Below are positions 1 through 5,464 of a DNA stretch of 6,384 nucleotides, one piece after another. The notes below the pieces were generated by a model that ran no database searches, had not been told where the DNA came from, and was given only the letters and a program-made list of their open reading frames with translations. Within the stretch, counting starts at the first letter, position 1; every line of letters begins with the position of its first letter. The position numbers and the translations under genes were made by a program. Source of the stretch: Treponema sp. (GTDB taxonomy: Bacteria; Spirochaetota; Spirochaetia; Treponematales; Breznakiellaceae); assembly GCA_031276685.1 (NCBI GenBank), contig JAISMQ010000257.1:1-6384 (forward strand), given 5' to 3'.

Positions 1-379
1 TGAAACCCTCCGGATAGCCCAGGGACTTGCCAACATCGACTATTCTGGCCATTTCCGCAGCCCGGTCTATTCTCATGTGACGGGGGAGAATACTGCCATT
101 GTTCCAGAGGCAAGGAAAACCATTGGTTAAAAGATCGCTGTCCAACCCAACGGTGCTGCTGTTTTTTGGTATGTTGATGGCAAGGCCGGTGTTATCGTAC
201 CGGAAGGTGTAACCTTCAATTCCGTATTCTGACAATACCGGGTACTCGTCGCCCGCCAGGTAATCGATTAATTTCCCTACCGCCGCCAGGTTTTTAGCCC
301 GCGCGGGAACAAAGAATATATCGGTACCACCCACGATTCCCGGATACTGTATTACCCGTCCCGGCGTATCGGTGTATAC
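1..379 (-). pseudogene. C-terminal remnant of an ABC transporter extracellular solute-binding protein (5'-truncated, runs off the left edge)
   Basis: Read on the minus strand, an uninterrupted frame runs off position 1. Its start reads TDTPGRVIQYPGIVGG, followed by DIFFVPARAKNLAAVGKLID. The pattern 'proline-alanine, lysine-asparagine, then a helix ending in LIDYLAG' is typical of the C-terminal lobe of sugar or oligosaccharide solute-binding proteins of ABC importers, where it is followed by a GIEGYTF-like segment, also present here. Such proteins usually have about 450-550 residues. Here at least 300 N-terminal residues, including the lipoprotein signal, are absent: the frame meets a TAG at 491-493 and the start of the GH31 gene lies in that space. 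The only upstream ATG (452-454) gives about 25 unfamiliar residues and has no ribosome site. GC content by hand count is 154 of 300 (51%) for 1-300. I infer a decayed or rearranged gene; an assembly join is an alternative. The family assignment is from motif memory. Confidence 0.5.
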
Positions 380-380
380 T
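352..380 (+). promoter_or_regulatory. Candidate promoter of the GH31 gene
   Basis: A good -10 hexamer, TATACT, lies at 375-380. The hexamer 17 bp upstream, TTACCC at 352-357, matches the -35 consensus at only three positions. Transcription would begin near 387 and leave a leader of about 66 nt before the ATG at 453. No plus-strand gene precedes the GH31 gene in the window, so a promoter has to lie in or before this stretch. It would lie inside the solute-binding remnant or at its broken edge. Confidence 0.35.
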
Positions 381-442
381 GGTACCGTTGCAAAACAGGA
401 ACAGAGGGGAAGCCCCGAAAATGGCAAATTTGTTCGGGCAAA

Positions 443-447
443 GGAGA
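443..447 (+). promoter_or_regulatory. Ribosome binding site fixing the GH31 start
   Basis: GGAGA at 443-447, preceded by AAA, stands 6 nt (counting from GGAG) before the ATG at 453. It supports this start over an in-frame ATG at 372, which lies next to the -10 box, has no such site, and would add 27 residues unlike the family. Confidence 0.75.
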
Positions 448-452
448 CATAC

Positions 453-2471
453 ATGCCAGCATTGTTCACCAAAAACCAGAACCGCCTGGTCTACCGCCGC
501 GACGCGGAAACCCTGTGGGCCGAACCCTGGGGCCGGAACAGCCTGCGGGTGCGGGCGGTAAAAAGCGCCGTTATGCCCTACGCGGACGGCGCCGCCAAAA
601 CCGACTGGGCGCTGCTCCCGCCGGAGCCCTGTGACGCGCCAATCGCCCTGCGCGACGGGGGCGCCTCGATCCGCAACGGGAAGATCGAACTGCGGATAAG
701 CAGGTTCGGCCAAATTTCCGTCTTCAACGGGAAGGGCGACTTGCTGCTGGAAGAATACCTGCGCAGCACCGGGGACACGGCGGCGCGTACCTGCAGCGCC
801 CTGCAGATCGAAGGCAGGGAGTTCAAGGCCCGGGGCGGCGATGAGTACGCCATCAAGGTCCGGTTTGAAAGCCGCGACCCCGGCGAAAAAATATACGGCC
901 TTGGCCAGTACCAGCAGCCCTTTTTGAACCTCAAGGGCGTCGATCTTGAACTGGCCCAGCGCAATTCCCAGGCTTCGGTGCCCTTCGCGCTTTCGTCCCT
1001 GGGCTACGGCTTCCTCTGGAACAACCCGGCGGTGGGGCGGGTCTGCTTCGGCAGGAACATTACCACCTGGGAGGCCTATTCTGCCAAGTACATGGACTAC
1101 TGGGTTACCGCCGGGGACAGCCCCGCCGAGATTGAGGAAGCCTACGCGCGCGCCACGGGTACCGCGCCTTTGATGCCCGACTACGGCACGGGCTTCTGGC
1201 AGTGCAAACTGCGCTACCAGACCCAGGACGAAATTCTTGAAGTTGCCAGGGGCTACAAAAAACGCGGCCTGCCCCTTTCCGTCATCGTCGTCGATTTTTT
1301 CCACTGGACCTGCCAGGGGGACTGGAAATTCGACCCCCGGTACTGGCCCGACCCCGAAGGCATGGTCAGGGAGCTTAAATCCATGGGCGTGGAGCTTATG
1401 GTTTCCGTCTGGCCCACGGTGGACCGCCGGAGCGAAAACTACCAGGAAATGCTTGACCGGGGCTATCTGATACAGTCCGAGCGGGGCCCCCGGATCACCA
1501 TGGATTTTGGCGGGAACGTAACGTTTTTCGACGCCACCAACGCCGCCGCCCGCGAATACGTCTGGGAAAAAGCAAAAAAGAACTACTACGAAAAGGGAAT
1601 CAAAATTTTCTGGCTTGACGTGGCGGAGCCGGAATACCAGACCTACGATTTTGACCACTACCGCTACCGCGCCGGATCAGCCCTTGCCACGGGCAACATC
1701 TACCCCCTTATGTACGCCCAAACGTTTTTTGAGGGCATGAAGCGGGAAGGCCAGGGGGGAATCGTAAACCTGGTACGCTGCGCCTGGGCCGGATCGCAGC
1801 GTTACGGCGCCCTGGTGTGGTCCGGGGACATTCACTCCAGTTTTGAAAGCTTCAGAAACCAGCTTGCCGCGGGCCTCAACATGGGTATCGCGGGCATCCC
1901 CTGGTGGACTACCGACATAGGCGGTTTCCACGGCGGCGACATACGCGACCCGGCCTTTCACGAACTGTTCGTCCGGTGGTTCCAGTGGGGCTGTTTCTGC
2001 CCTGTCATGCGCCTCCACGGCGACAGGAACCCCCATACGCCGCCCCTGGGAGACTCTGGCGGCGGGATGCTGGGTTCCGGCGCGGCAAACGAGGTATGGT
2101 CCTTTACGGACGAGGTGTACCGGATCTGCGAAACGTATCTGGCGCTAAGGGAAAAACTGCGGCCCTACGTCAAGGAGCAGATGAAGGCCGCCCACGAAAA
2201 AGGCGCGCCGGTGATGCGCCCGCTGTTCTACGACTTCCCCGGCGATCCGCAGGCATGGGAAACGGAGGACGAGTACATGTTCGGCCCGGACTACCTGGTC
2301 GCCCCCGTCCTGTACCCCGGGAAGACCGGGCGGCAGGTGTACCTCCCCGCCGGGGCCGGCTGGACCGACTGCTGGAGCGGCGCGCGGCACGCGGGCGGCG
2401 CGGCCGTTACCGCGCCCGCGCCCCTGGACCGGATCCCGGTCTACTCGCGGAACGGCGCCGTATTCGCGTAA
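453..2471 (+). CDS. Glycoside hydrolase family 31 enzyme (alpha-xylosidase/alpha-glucosidase type)
   Basis: The predicted 672-residue enzyme has no signal peptide and is probably cytoplasmic. GH31 enzymes release alpha-linked sugars from non-reducing ends by a retaining mechanism. The layout is an N-terminal beta-sandwich (about 1-235), a catalytic (beta/alpha)8 barrel (about 240-580, opening with TGFWQCKLRYQT) and a C-terminal beta region ending at 672. The nucleophile motif KIFWLDVAEPE places Asp389 as nucleophile. WSGDIHSSFESF places Asp459 as acid/base. WWTTDIGGFHGGD and MRLHGDRNP are further family hallmarks. The length is normal for the compact GH31 branch that contains bacterial alpha-xylosidases, and the nucleophile motif resembles that branch more than the classic maltase WNDMNE form. 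The substrate cannot be fixed from sequence; xylosyl or glucosyl oligosaccharides are both possible. The start is set by GGAGA at 443-447. The gene stands alone on its strand and converges on the SPFH gene. The family is nearly certain; the substrate is inference. Confidence 0.93.
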   Translation: MPALFTKNQNRLVYRRDAETLWAEPWGRNSLRVRAVKSAVMPYADGAAKTDWALLPPEPCDAPIALRDGGASIRNGKIELRISRFGQISVFNGKGDLLLEEYLRSTGDTAARTCSALQIEGREFKARGGDEYAIKVRFESRDPGEKIYGLGQYQQPFLNLKGVDLELAQRNSQASVPFALSSLGYGFLWNNPAVGRVCFGRNITTWEAYSAKYMDYWVTAGDSPAEIEEAYARATGTAPLMPDYGTGFWQCKLRYQTQDEILEVARGYKKRGLPLSVIVVDFFHWTCQGDWKFDPRYWPDPEGMVRELKSMGVELMVSVWPTVDRRSENYQEMLDRGYLIQSERGPRITMDFGGNVTFFDATNAAAREYVWEKAKKNYYEKGIKIFWLDVAEPEYQTYDFDHYRYRAGSALATGNIYPLMYAQTFFEGMKREGQGGIVNLVRCAWAGSQRYGALVWSGDIHSSFESFRNQLAAGLNMGIAGIPWWTTDIGGFHGGDIRDPAFHELFVRWFQWGCFCPVMRLHGDRNPHTPPLGDSGGGMLGSGAANEVWSFTDEVYRICETYLALREKLRPYVKEQMKAAHEKGAPVMRPLFYDFPGDPQAWETEDEYMFGPDYLVAPVLYPGKTGRQVYLPAGAGWTDCWSGARHAGGAAVTAPAPLDRIPVYSRNGAVFA

Positions 2472-2475
2472 CAAC

Positions 2476-2518
2476 GGGGGGCCGGATTGTCCCGGCCCCC
2501 TACTCCCCGTCTTTTTTT
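2476..2518 (+). terminator. GC-rich hairpin with downstream T run after the GH31 gene
   Basis: GGGGGCCGG (2477-2485) and CCGGCCCCC (2492-2500) form a perfect 9-bp stem with a 6-nt loop, five bases after the GH31 stop codon. A run of seven Ts (2512-2518) follows, 11 nt beyond the stem. This is farther than in a canonical intrinsic terminator, so efficiency is uncertain. On the minus strand the stem begins inside the SPFH stop codon and has no T tract after it, so it is at best a weak terminator in that direction. Confidence 0.55.
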
Positions 2519-3666
2519 CCCTTTTGACGCAGTTCCGCCAGCGCCTCCAGGCCAAAGATGTCCTTTGCCTTGAGTTCCTCGGTAATGGAGTTGGGGACCA
2601 GCATCATGGAGTTCCCCGCTTTAAGGCCCTCGTTCAAAATCGACAGAACCTTGAGCTTCATGGCCGGCTCGTTTTTCGCGTAAATGATTACCGCCTCTTC
2701 CAGTTTTTTGGCAATTTCAATTTCCGCCTCCGCCAGAAGTACGCGGCCCTTCTTTTCCCGTTCCGCCTGGGCCAGCCGCGACAGGGAATCCTGCAGTTCT
2801 TCGGGGATCTGGATGTCGGTAATTTCGATGTGCTGTATGGTGATGCCCCATTCGGTGGTTTTCCGGTCCACCTCCTCCTGGATCTGCTTTTGGATCACTT
2901 CGCCGTGTTCCAGGAAGGTAGAAAGGCTGTGGCTGGAAATGGCGTTCCGCAGGGCGGTTTTGGCGGAAAGGATCACCGCGTCCTCGTAATTTTCCACTTC
3001 AAGGACGGCCTTCTCCGGGTCCCAGACCAGCCAGAAGCAGAGCGCGTCCACAGTAACGGTAACCGAGTCCCCGGTAAGGGTTTCCTGGGCGACAAAATCG
3101 GTCACCCGGATCCGCAGGTCTACGGTCTGGGCCACGCGGTCGGCCAGCGGGATAATGACAAAAAGGCCGGGGCCCTTGACCCGGTGGAATCGGCCGAAGC
3201 GCAGCACGATGGCCCGTTCCCATTCGTCCAGTTTCTGCACGGATGGGACGACAAGGATCGCCAGCGCGGCGAATAGCAGGGAGAGGCCGTAGGGGAAATC
3301 GGGCCGGAAAAACCACCCGGCACCCGCCGCGCAGCACAGGATGATAAAGACCTTGAGGGCCGCGGCCCAGCGGGGGTACAGCGTCATGCAGAGAAGGGCC
3401 AGGGCGGGAACGCCGAGGAGTACGCCCAGCTCGGGCAGGGAGGGGAAGCCCGACCCCTGGGCGAGGCCCGCCAGCACAAAGAGGGCGGCAACGCAGAGGA
3501 AGCCCAGCCCGGCGGCGCTCAGGGTAAAGTCCCGGTTCCGTTCCGGGGCGCCCCGCCTTGCGACCAGGGGCTTGTCCGAAAGGAGGCCCGCGCCGCGGCC
3601 GTCCGCGCCGCGTTGTTTCAGATCGGGCGCGGCGTTCCTGTCCGCTTCACTCTGTTTTTTGAACAT
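2500..3666 (-). CDS. SPFH/band 7 (slipin-like) membrane protein with four N-terminal membrane segments
   Basis: A 388-residue protein of the stomatin/prohibitin/flotillin/HflK superfamily, whose members form oligomeric membrane scaffolds and often modulate proteases or channels. Residues 1-47 are polar and basic. Hydrophobic segments follow at about 49-69, 78-97, 103-120 and 126-141. The SPFH domain begins at VQKLDEWERAIVLRFGRF (143-160), continues through GPGLFVIIPLADRV and VDLRIRVTDF, and ends with the EITDIQIPEELQDSLSRLAQ segment (281-300). An Ala/Glu/Lys-rich predicted coiled coil covers about 290-325. Usual slipins have about 250-280 residues and one membrane hairpin, so the four-segment N-terminus is an extension. 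The start ATG lies 20 nt inside the end of the GntR gene, with AAGGAG at 3676-3681 placed 9 nt upstream, so the two are probably translationally coupled. No NfeD-like gene, the common slipin partner, lies next to it. The domain is certain; the function is not. Confidence 0.9.
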   Translation of the reverse strand: MFKKQSEADRNAAPDLKQRGADGRGAGLLSDKPLVARRGAPERNRDFTLSAAGLGFLCVAALFVLAGLAQGSGFPSLPELGVLLGVPALALLCMTLYPRWAAALKVFIILCCAAGAGWFFRPDFPYGLSLLFAALAILVVPSVQKLDEWERAIVLRFGRFHRVKGPGLFVIIPLADRVAQTVDLRIRVTDFVAQETLTGDSVTVTVDALCFWLVWDPEKAVLEVENYEDAVILSAKTALRNAISSHSLSTFLEHGEVIQKQIQEEVDRKTTEWGITIQHIEITDIQIPEELQDSLSRLAQAEREKKGRVLLAEAEIEIAKKLEEAVIIYAKNEPAMKLKVLSILNEGLKAGNSMMLVPNSITEELKAKDIFGLEALAELRQKGKKDGE

Positions 3667-4087
3667 CGTCTGCTTCTCCTTCCCGGTACCCGCGGATCAG
3701 TTCCGGAAGTTCGGCCTTGTCCAGCCCCAGGGCCTTCATGTCCTGGACAAAGCTGCCCAGCACTTCCTGGATTTTCCGGCTAAGCCCCTCTTCGGCGGAA
3801 ACCGCCTCTCCCAGAAGGGGCGCTTTGTCCGACACGTAGGTCCCGCTCCCCACCTGGGTAGCCAGGATCCCCCGGATCTCCAGCTCCCCGTAGGCCCTGG
3901 CGATGGTATTGGGGTTGATCTTAAGATCCACCGCCAGGGAACGGATGGTGGGCAGCCTGTCGCCGGGCTGTACCCGCCCCGAAAGAATGGCGTATTCGAT
4001 CTGCTGGATGATCTGCCGGTAAATCGGCACCCCGTTGGCCGGGTTCAAGGTAAAACTGACTGCCGGCCCCGCCATTGTACTATCCAT
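3647..4087 (-). CDS. GntR-family transcriptional regulator, YtrA subfamily
   Basis: This 146-residue protein has an N-terminal GntR winged helix-turn-helix (about 18-87): PIYRQIIQQIEYAILSGRVQPGDRLPTIRSLA in two parts, then the recognition helix INPNTIARAYGELE (57-70) and wing VGSGTYVSD. The effector part is only about 55 helical residues, too short for the FadR, HutC or MocR ligand domains, which is the mark of the YtrA subfamily. Members are dimeric repressors, usually of their own operon and often of ABC exporters or membrane stress genes. Here the co-transcribed gene is the SPFH protein, overlapping by 20 nt. The first ATG (4087) gives 146 residues; Met5 at 4075 is an alternative. Neither has a good ribosome site, and the predicted transcription start is near 4089, so translation may be leaderless or use a very short leader. 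The family call is strong; the target is inferred from position. Confidence 0.9.
   Translation of the reverse strand: MDSTMAGPAVSFTLNPANGVPIYRQIIQQIEYAILSGRVQPGDRLPTIRSLAVDLKINPNTIARAYGELEIRGILATQVGSGTYVSDKAPLLGEAVSAEEGLSRKIQEVLGSFVQDMKALGLDKAELPELIRGYREGEADDVQKTE
3676..3681 (-). promoter_or_regulatory. Ribosome binding site of the SPFH gene inside the GntR gene
   Basis: AAGGAG on the minus strand (CTCCTT on the plus strand) lies 9 nt before the SPFH ATG and inside the last codons of the GntR gene. It settles the start of the SPFH protein and supports coupled translation of the two genes. Confidence 0.7.
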
Positions 4088-4101
4088 CTAGGACAATAGT
4101 A
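4078..4101. promoter_or_regulatory. Candidate operator: hexameric inverted repeat over the GntR promoter and start codon
   Basis: TACTAT (4078-4083) and ATAGTA (4096-4101) are perfect reverse complements separated by 12 bp. The right arm is the -10 box of the GntR promoter and the left arm lies just inside the coding sequence. A bound repressor would block RNA polymerase directly. As I recall, YtrA-type regulators bind hexameric inverted repeats with a spacer of about 13 bp, a similar geometry. The role as operator is inference. Confidence 0.45.
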
Positions 4102-4123
4102 AATGTATTGGCCGATATGTCAA
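4096..4123 (-). promoter_or_regulatory. Promoter of the GntR-SPFH operon
   Basis: On the minus strand a perfect -35 hexamer TTGACA (4123-4118) is followed after 16 bp by TACTAT (4101-4096), which matches the -10 consensus at four of six positions. The predicted transcription start is near 4089, two bases before the first possible ATG at 4087 and about 14 before the alternative at 4075. Confidence 0.6.
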
Positions 4124-4138
4124 GAGTCGCAGGGCGGA

Positions 4139-4179
4139 CAGGGCCGGCGTATATACACGGGAATAATGCGCCGGCCCTG
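4139..4179. repeat. Perfect 11-bp inverted repeat in the divergent intergenic region
   Basis: CAGGGCCGGCG (4139-4149) and CGCCGGCCCTG (4169-4179) are exact reverse complements around a 19-bp AT-richer centre. Pairing can extend two more base pairs past one G-T wobble. It lies between the GntR promoter and the bacteriohemerythrin promoter, upstream of both transcription starts. It could be a regulator binding site or part of a dispersed repeat; there is no T tract as in a terminator. Confidence 0.6.
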
Positions 4180-4188
4180 GGGCGGCTC

Positions 4189-4219
4189 CTTACAATCGCC
4201 GGGCCCCCCGTGCTATACT
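4189..4219 (+). promoter_or_regulatory. Candidate promoter of the bacteriohemerythrin gene
   Basis: TGCTATACT at 4211-4219 is an extended -10 element (TG, one base, TATACT). The -35 region is weak: CTTACA at 4189-4194 matches at four positions but with 19-bp spacing, which is tolerable for an extended -10. Transcription would start near 4226, giving a leader of about 14 nt that begins at the GGAGG ribosome site. Confidence 0.5.
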
Positions 4220-4239
4220 GCGCCCGGAGGAATCGCGCC

Positions 4240-4692
4240 ATGTCTGATGGGCCAACAATGTTTGTCGAGTGGGATGACAAATACTCGGTGGGGATTCCGT
4301 TGATTGACGAACAGCACAAAGAATTGATCCGCCTTACCAACGGGTTGTACCAGGGCTGCCTGGCGGGGGACGCCGCAGCCCATAAATTTTTTTTCCACGC
4401 TATCCACGGGGCTATGGACTATGTGAAGTACCACTTTTCCGCAGAAGAAACGATACTGGCAAACGTCAAATACCCCCGCCTGGCAAGGCACAAGAAACAG
4501 CACGAGGATTTTGTCTTAAAAATGGTGGAGGACGTAAAAAGCTTCCAGGGGGGCCGGAAATTCGTCCCCAATAACTTTGTCCGTTTTCTTAAAGAGTGGA
4601 TCCTCTCGCACATCGCCATTGAGGACACCCAATACGCCAGGTACATCTTCGGCCTTAAAAAGCAGGGGAAGCTGGACGGCGTACTGGGCTGA
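4240..4692 (+). CDS. Bacteriohemerythrin (hemerythrin-like diiron oxygen-binding protein)
   Basis: A 150-residue soluble protein forming a single hemerythrin four-helix bundle, which binds O2 reversibly at a diiron centre and is thought to sense, store or deliver oxygen in low-oxygen bacteria. All seven ligands can be assigned: His26 (DEQHKEL), His65 and Glu69 (KYHFSAEE), His84 and His88 (HKKQH), His124 and Asp129 (SHIAIEDTQY). The N-terminal FVEWDDKYSVGIPLIDEQHK is the standard opening of the family. There is no fused chemotaxis or signalling domain and no signal peptide. The start ATG has GGAGG at 4226-4230 with 9-nt spacing; a longer open frame back to 4075 would run over the divergent promoter and repeat and is not used. 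The gene is divergent from GntR and convergent with the ThuA gene. In-gene oddity: a run of eight Ts at 4387-4394 encodes the FFF triplet. The family is nearly certain. Confidence 0.95.
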   Translation: MSDGPTMFVEWDDKYSVGIPLIDEQHKELIRLTNGLYQGCLAGDAAAHKFFFHAIHGAMDYVKYHFSAEETILANVKYPRLARHKKQHEDFVLKMVEDVKSFQGGRKFVPNNFVRFLKEWILSHIAIEDTQYARYIFGLKKQGKLDGVLG

Positions 4693-4706
4693 CTTCCTGC
4701 CGGGGC

Positions 4707-5444
4707 TTACGGCTCCAGCGCCGGGGTGTTGCCGCCGCCCCGGTCCCTTACGCAGTTCCGCTGGAGGGGGCAGGCCCACTTAACCGCGTTGGAAATGATA
4801 AGCTGTATCTCTTTCTGGTGGTAGACGGGGAAGGTTTCGTGGCCGGGCTGCAGGTAGAAGATCTTGCCCTCCCCCCGCCGCCAGGTACAGCCGGAACGGA
4901 ACACTTCGCCGCCCTGGAACCAACTGATAAAGACCTGCTCGTCGGGCTGGGGTATGCCGAAGGGCTCGCCGTAGGTTTCGTCGTGGGGCACCGTAAAGGT
5001 CTCGCCCAGGCCCTGGGCTATGGGGTGGTTCTTTAGGATGGTCCACAGCCGGACCTTTTCCCCGGCTTCCCGCCAGCGGAGGTTGTAGGTGTCGGTGCCC
5101 AGGAGCCGTTGGAAGGGCTTGGATGCGTGGCCGGAGTGGAGGACCACCAGGCCCATGCCGTTTATCACCCGGTTCACCACGGCGGCGACTACGTTGTCAT
5201 CAACCTCGTTGTGCTTCATGTGGCCCCACCAGATCAGCACGTCCGTGTCGTCCAAAACCGCCTGGCTCAAGGCTTCGCGGTGGTCCTGCAGGGTGGCGCA
5301 GCGGATAGTTCCGACGGCGCCGTCCTTTTCCAGAAAGCCCTTGATAGTGCCGTGTATCCCCTGCGGATAGATGGCGCGGATCGCATCCACCGTAGTTTCG
5401 TGAAGAAACTCGTTATAGATGCTTACATTGATCTTCCGGTCCAT
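4707..5444 (-). CDS. ThuA-domain protein (class I glutamine-amidotransferase-like fold, sugar metabolism)
   Basis: The 245-residue protein matches the ThuA family, named for a trehalose-utilisation gene of rhizobia and found widely beside sugar dehydrogenases; its exact reaction is unsettled. Family features in order: DVLIWWGHMKH (69-78 region), VVLHSGHASKPFQRLLG (100-116), PHDETYGEPFGIP (153-165), SGCTWRRGEGKIFYLQPGHE (184-203) with FPVYH after it, and the closing NAVKWA (219-224). No signal peptide is seen, so it is probably cytoplasmic. A tail of about 20 residues with two cysteines (226, 231) follows the conserved domain. The start is supported by GGAGG at 5451-5455, 6 nt upstream of the ATG. 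It follows the Gfo/Idh gene by 20 bp on the same strand, indicating an operon. The domain is well supported; a trehalose substrate is not, so I give no gene symbol. Confidence 0.88.
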   Translation of the reverse strand: MDRKINVSIYNEFLHETTVDAIRAIYPQGIHGTIKGFLEKDGAVGTIRCATLQDHREALSQAVLDDTDVLIWWGHMKHNEVDDNVVAAVVNRVINGMGLVVLHSGHASKPFQRLLGTDTYNLRWREAGEKVRLWTILKNHPIAQGLGETFTVPHDETYGEPFGIPQPDEQVFISWFQGGEVFRSGCTWRRGEGKIFYLQPGHETFPVYHQKEIQLIISNAVKWACPLQRNCVRDRGGGNTPALEP

Positions 5445-5464
5445 TTGATACCTCCATCATTCAT

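Noticed and set aside
294..1658. 454-codon open frame on the minus strand opposite GH31
   Set aside because: It is antisense to a clear enzyme gene, has proline/glycine/valine-rich content without family motifs, and is explained by high GC content removing stop codons. It also uses a different frame from the solute-binding remnant.
1904..2527. 207-codon plus-strand frame inside the GH31 gene
   Set aside because: It is arginine/proline-rich out-of-frame translation of the GH31 C-terminus, with no motifs or ribosome site.
2524..3276. 250-codon plus-strand frame opposite the SPFH gene
   Set aside because: It is antisense to a well-supported SPFH domain and its composition is typical of shadow frames.
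3341..4099. 252-codon plus-strand frame opposite GntR and the SPFH N-terminus
   Set aside because: It spans two real minus-strand genes and has no recognisable domain or start signal.
4075..4239. N-terminal extension of bacteriohemerythrin by 55 codons
   Set aside because: It would cover the divergent promoters and inverted repeat, while the ATG at 4240 has GGAGG at ideal range and begins the standard family N-terminus.
4387..4394. Eight-T run in the hemerythrin gene as a phase-variation or slippage site
   Set aside because: The frame is intact, the run encodes three phenylalanines, and a single tract of this length is not enough evidence.
4702..4716. Small hairpin (GGGGC, 5-nt loop, GCTCC) at the hemerythrin/ThuA convergent junction as a terminator
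   Set aside because: It has only five pairs including a wobble and no T tract on either side. No convincing terminator is visible in the 14-bp gap.
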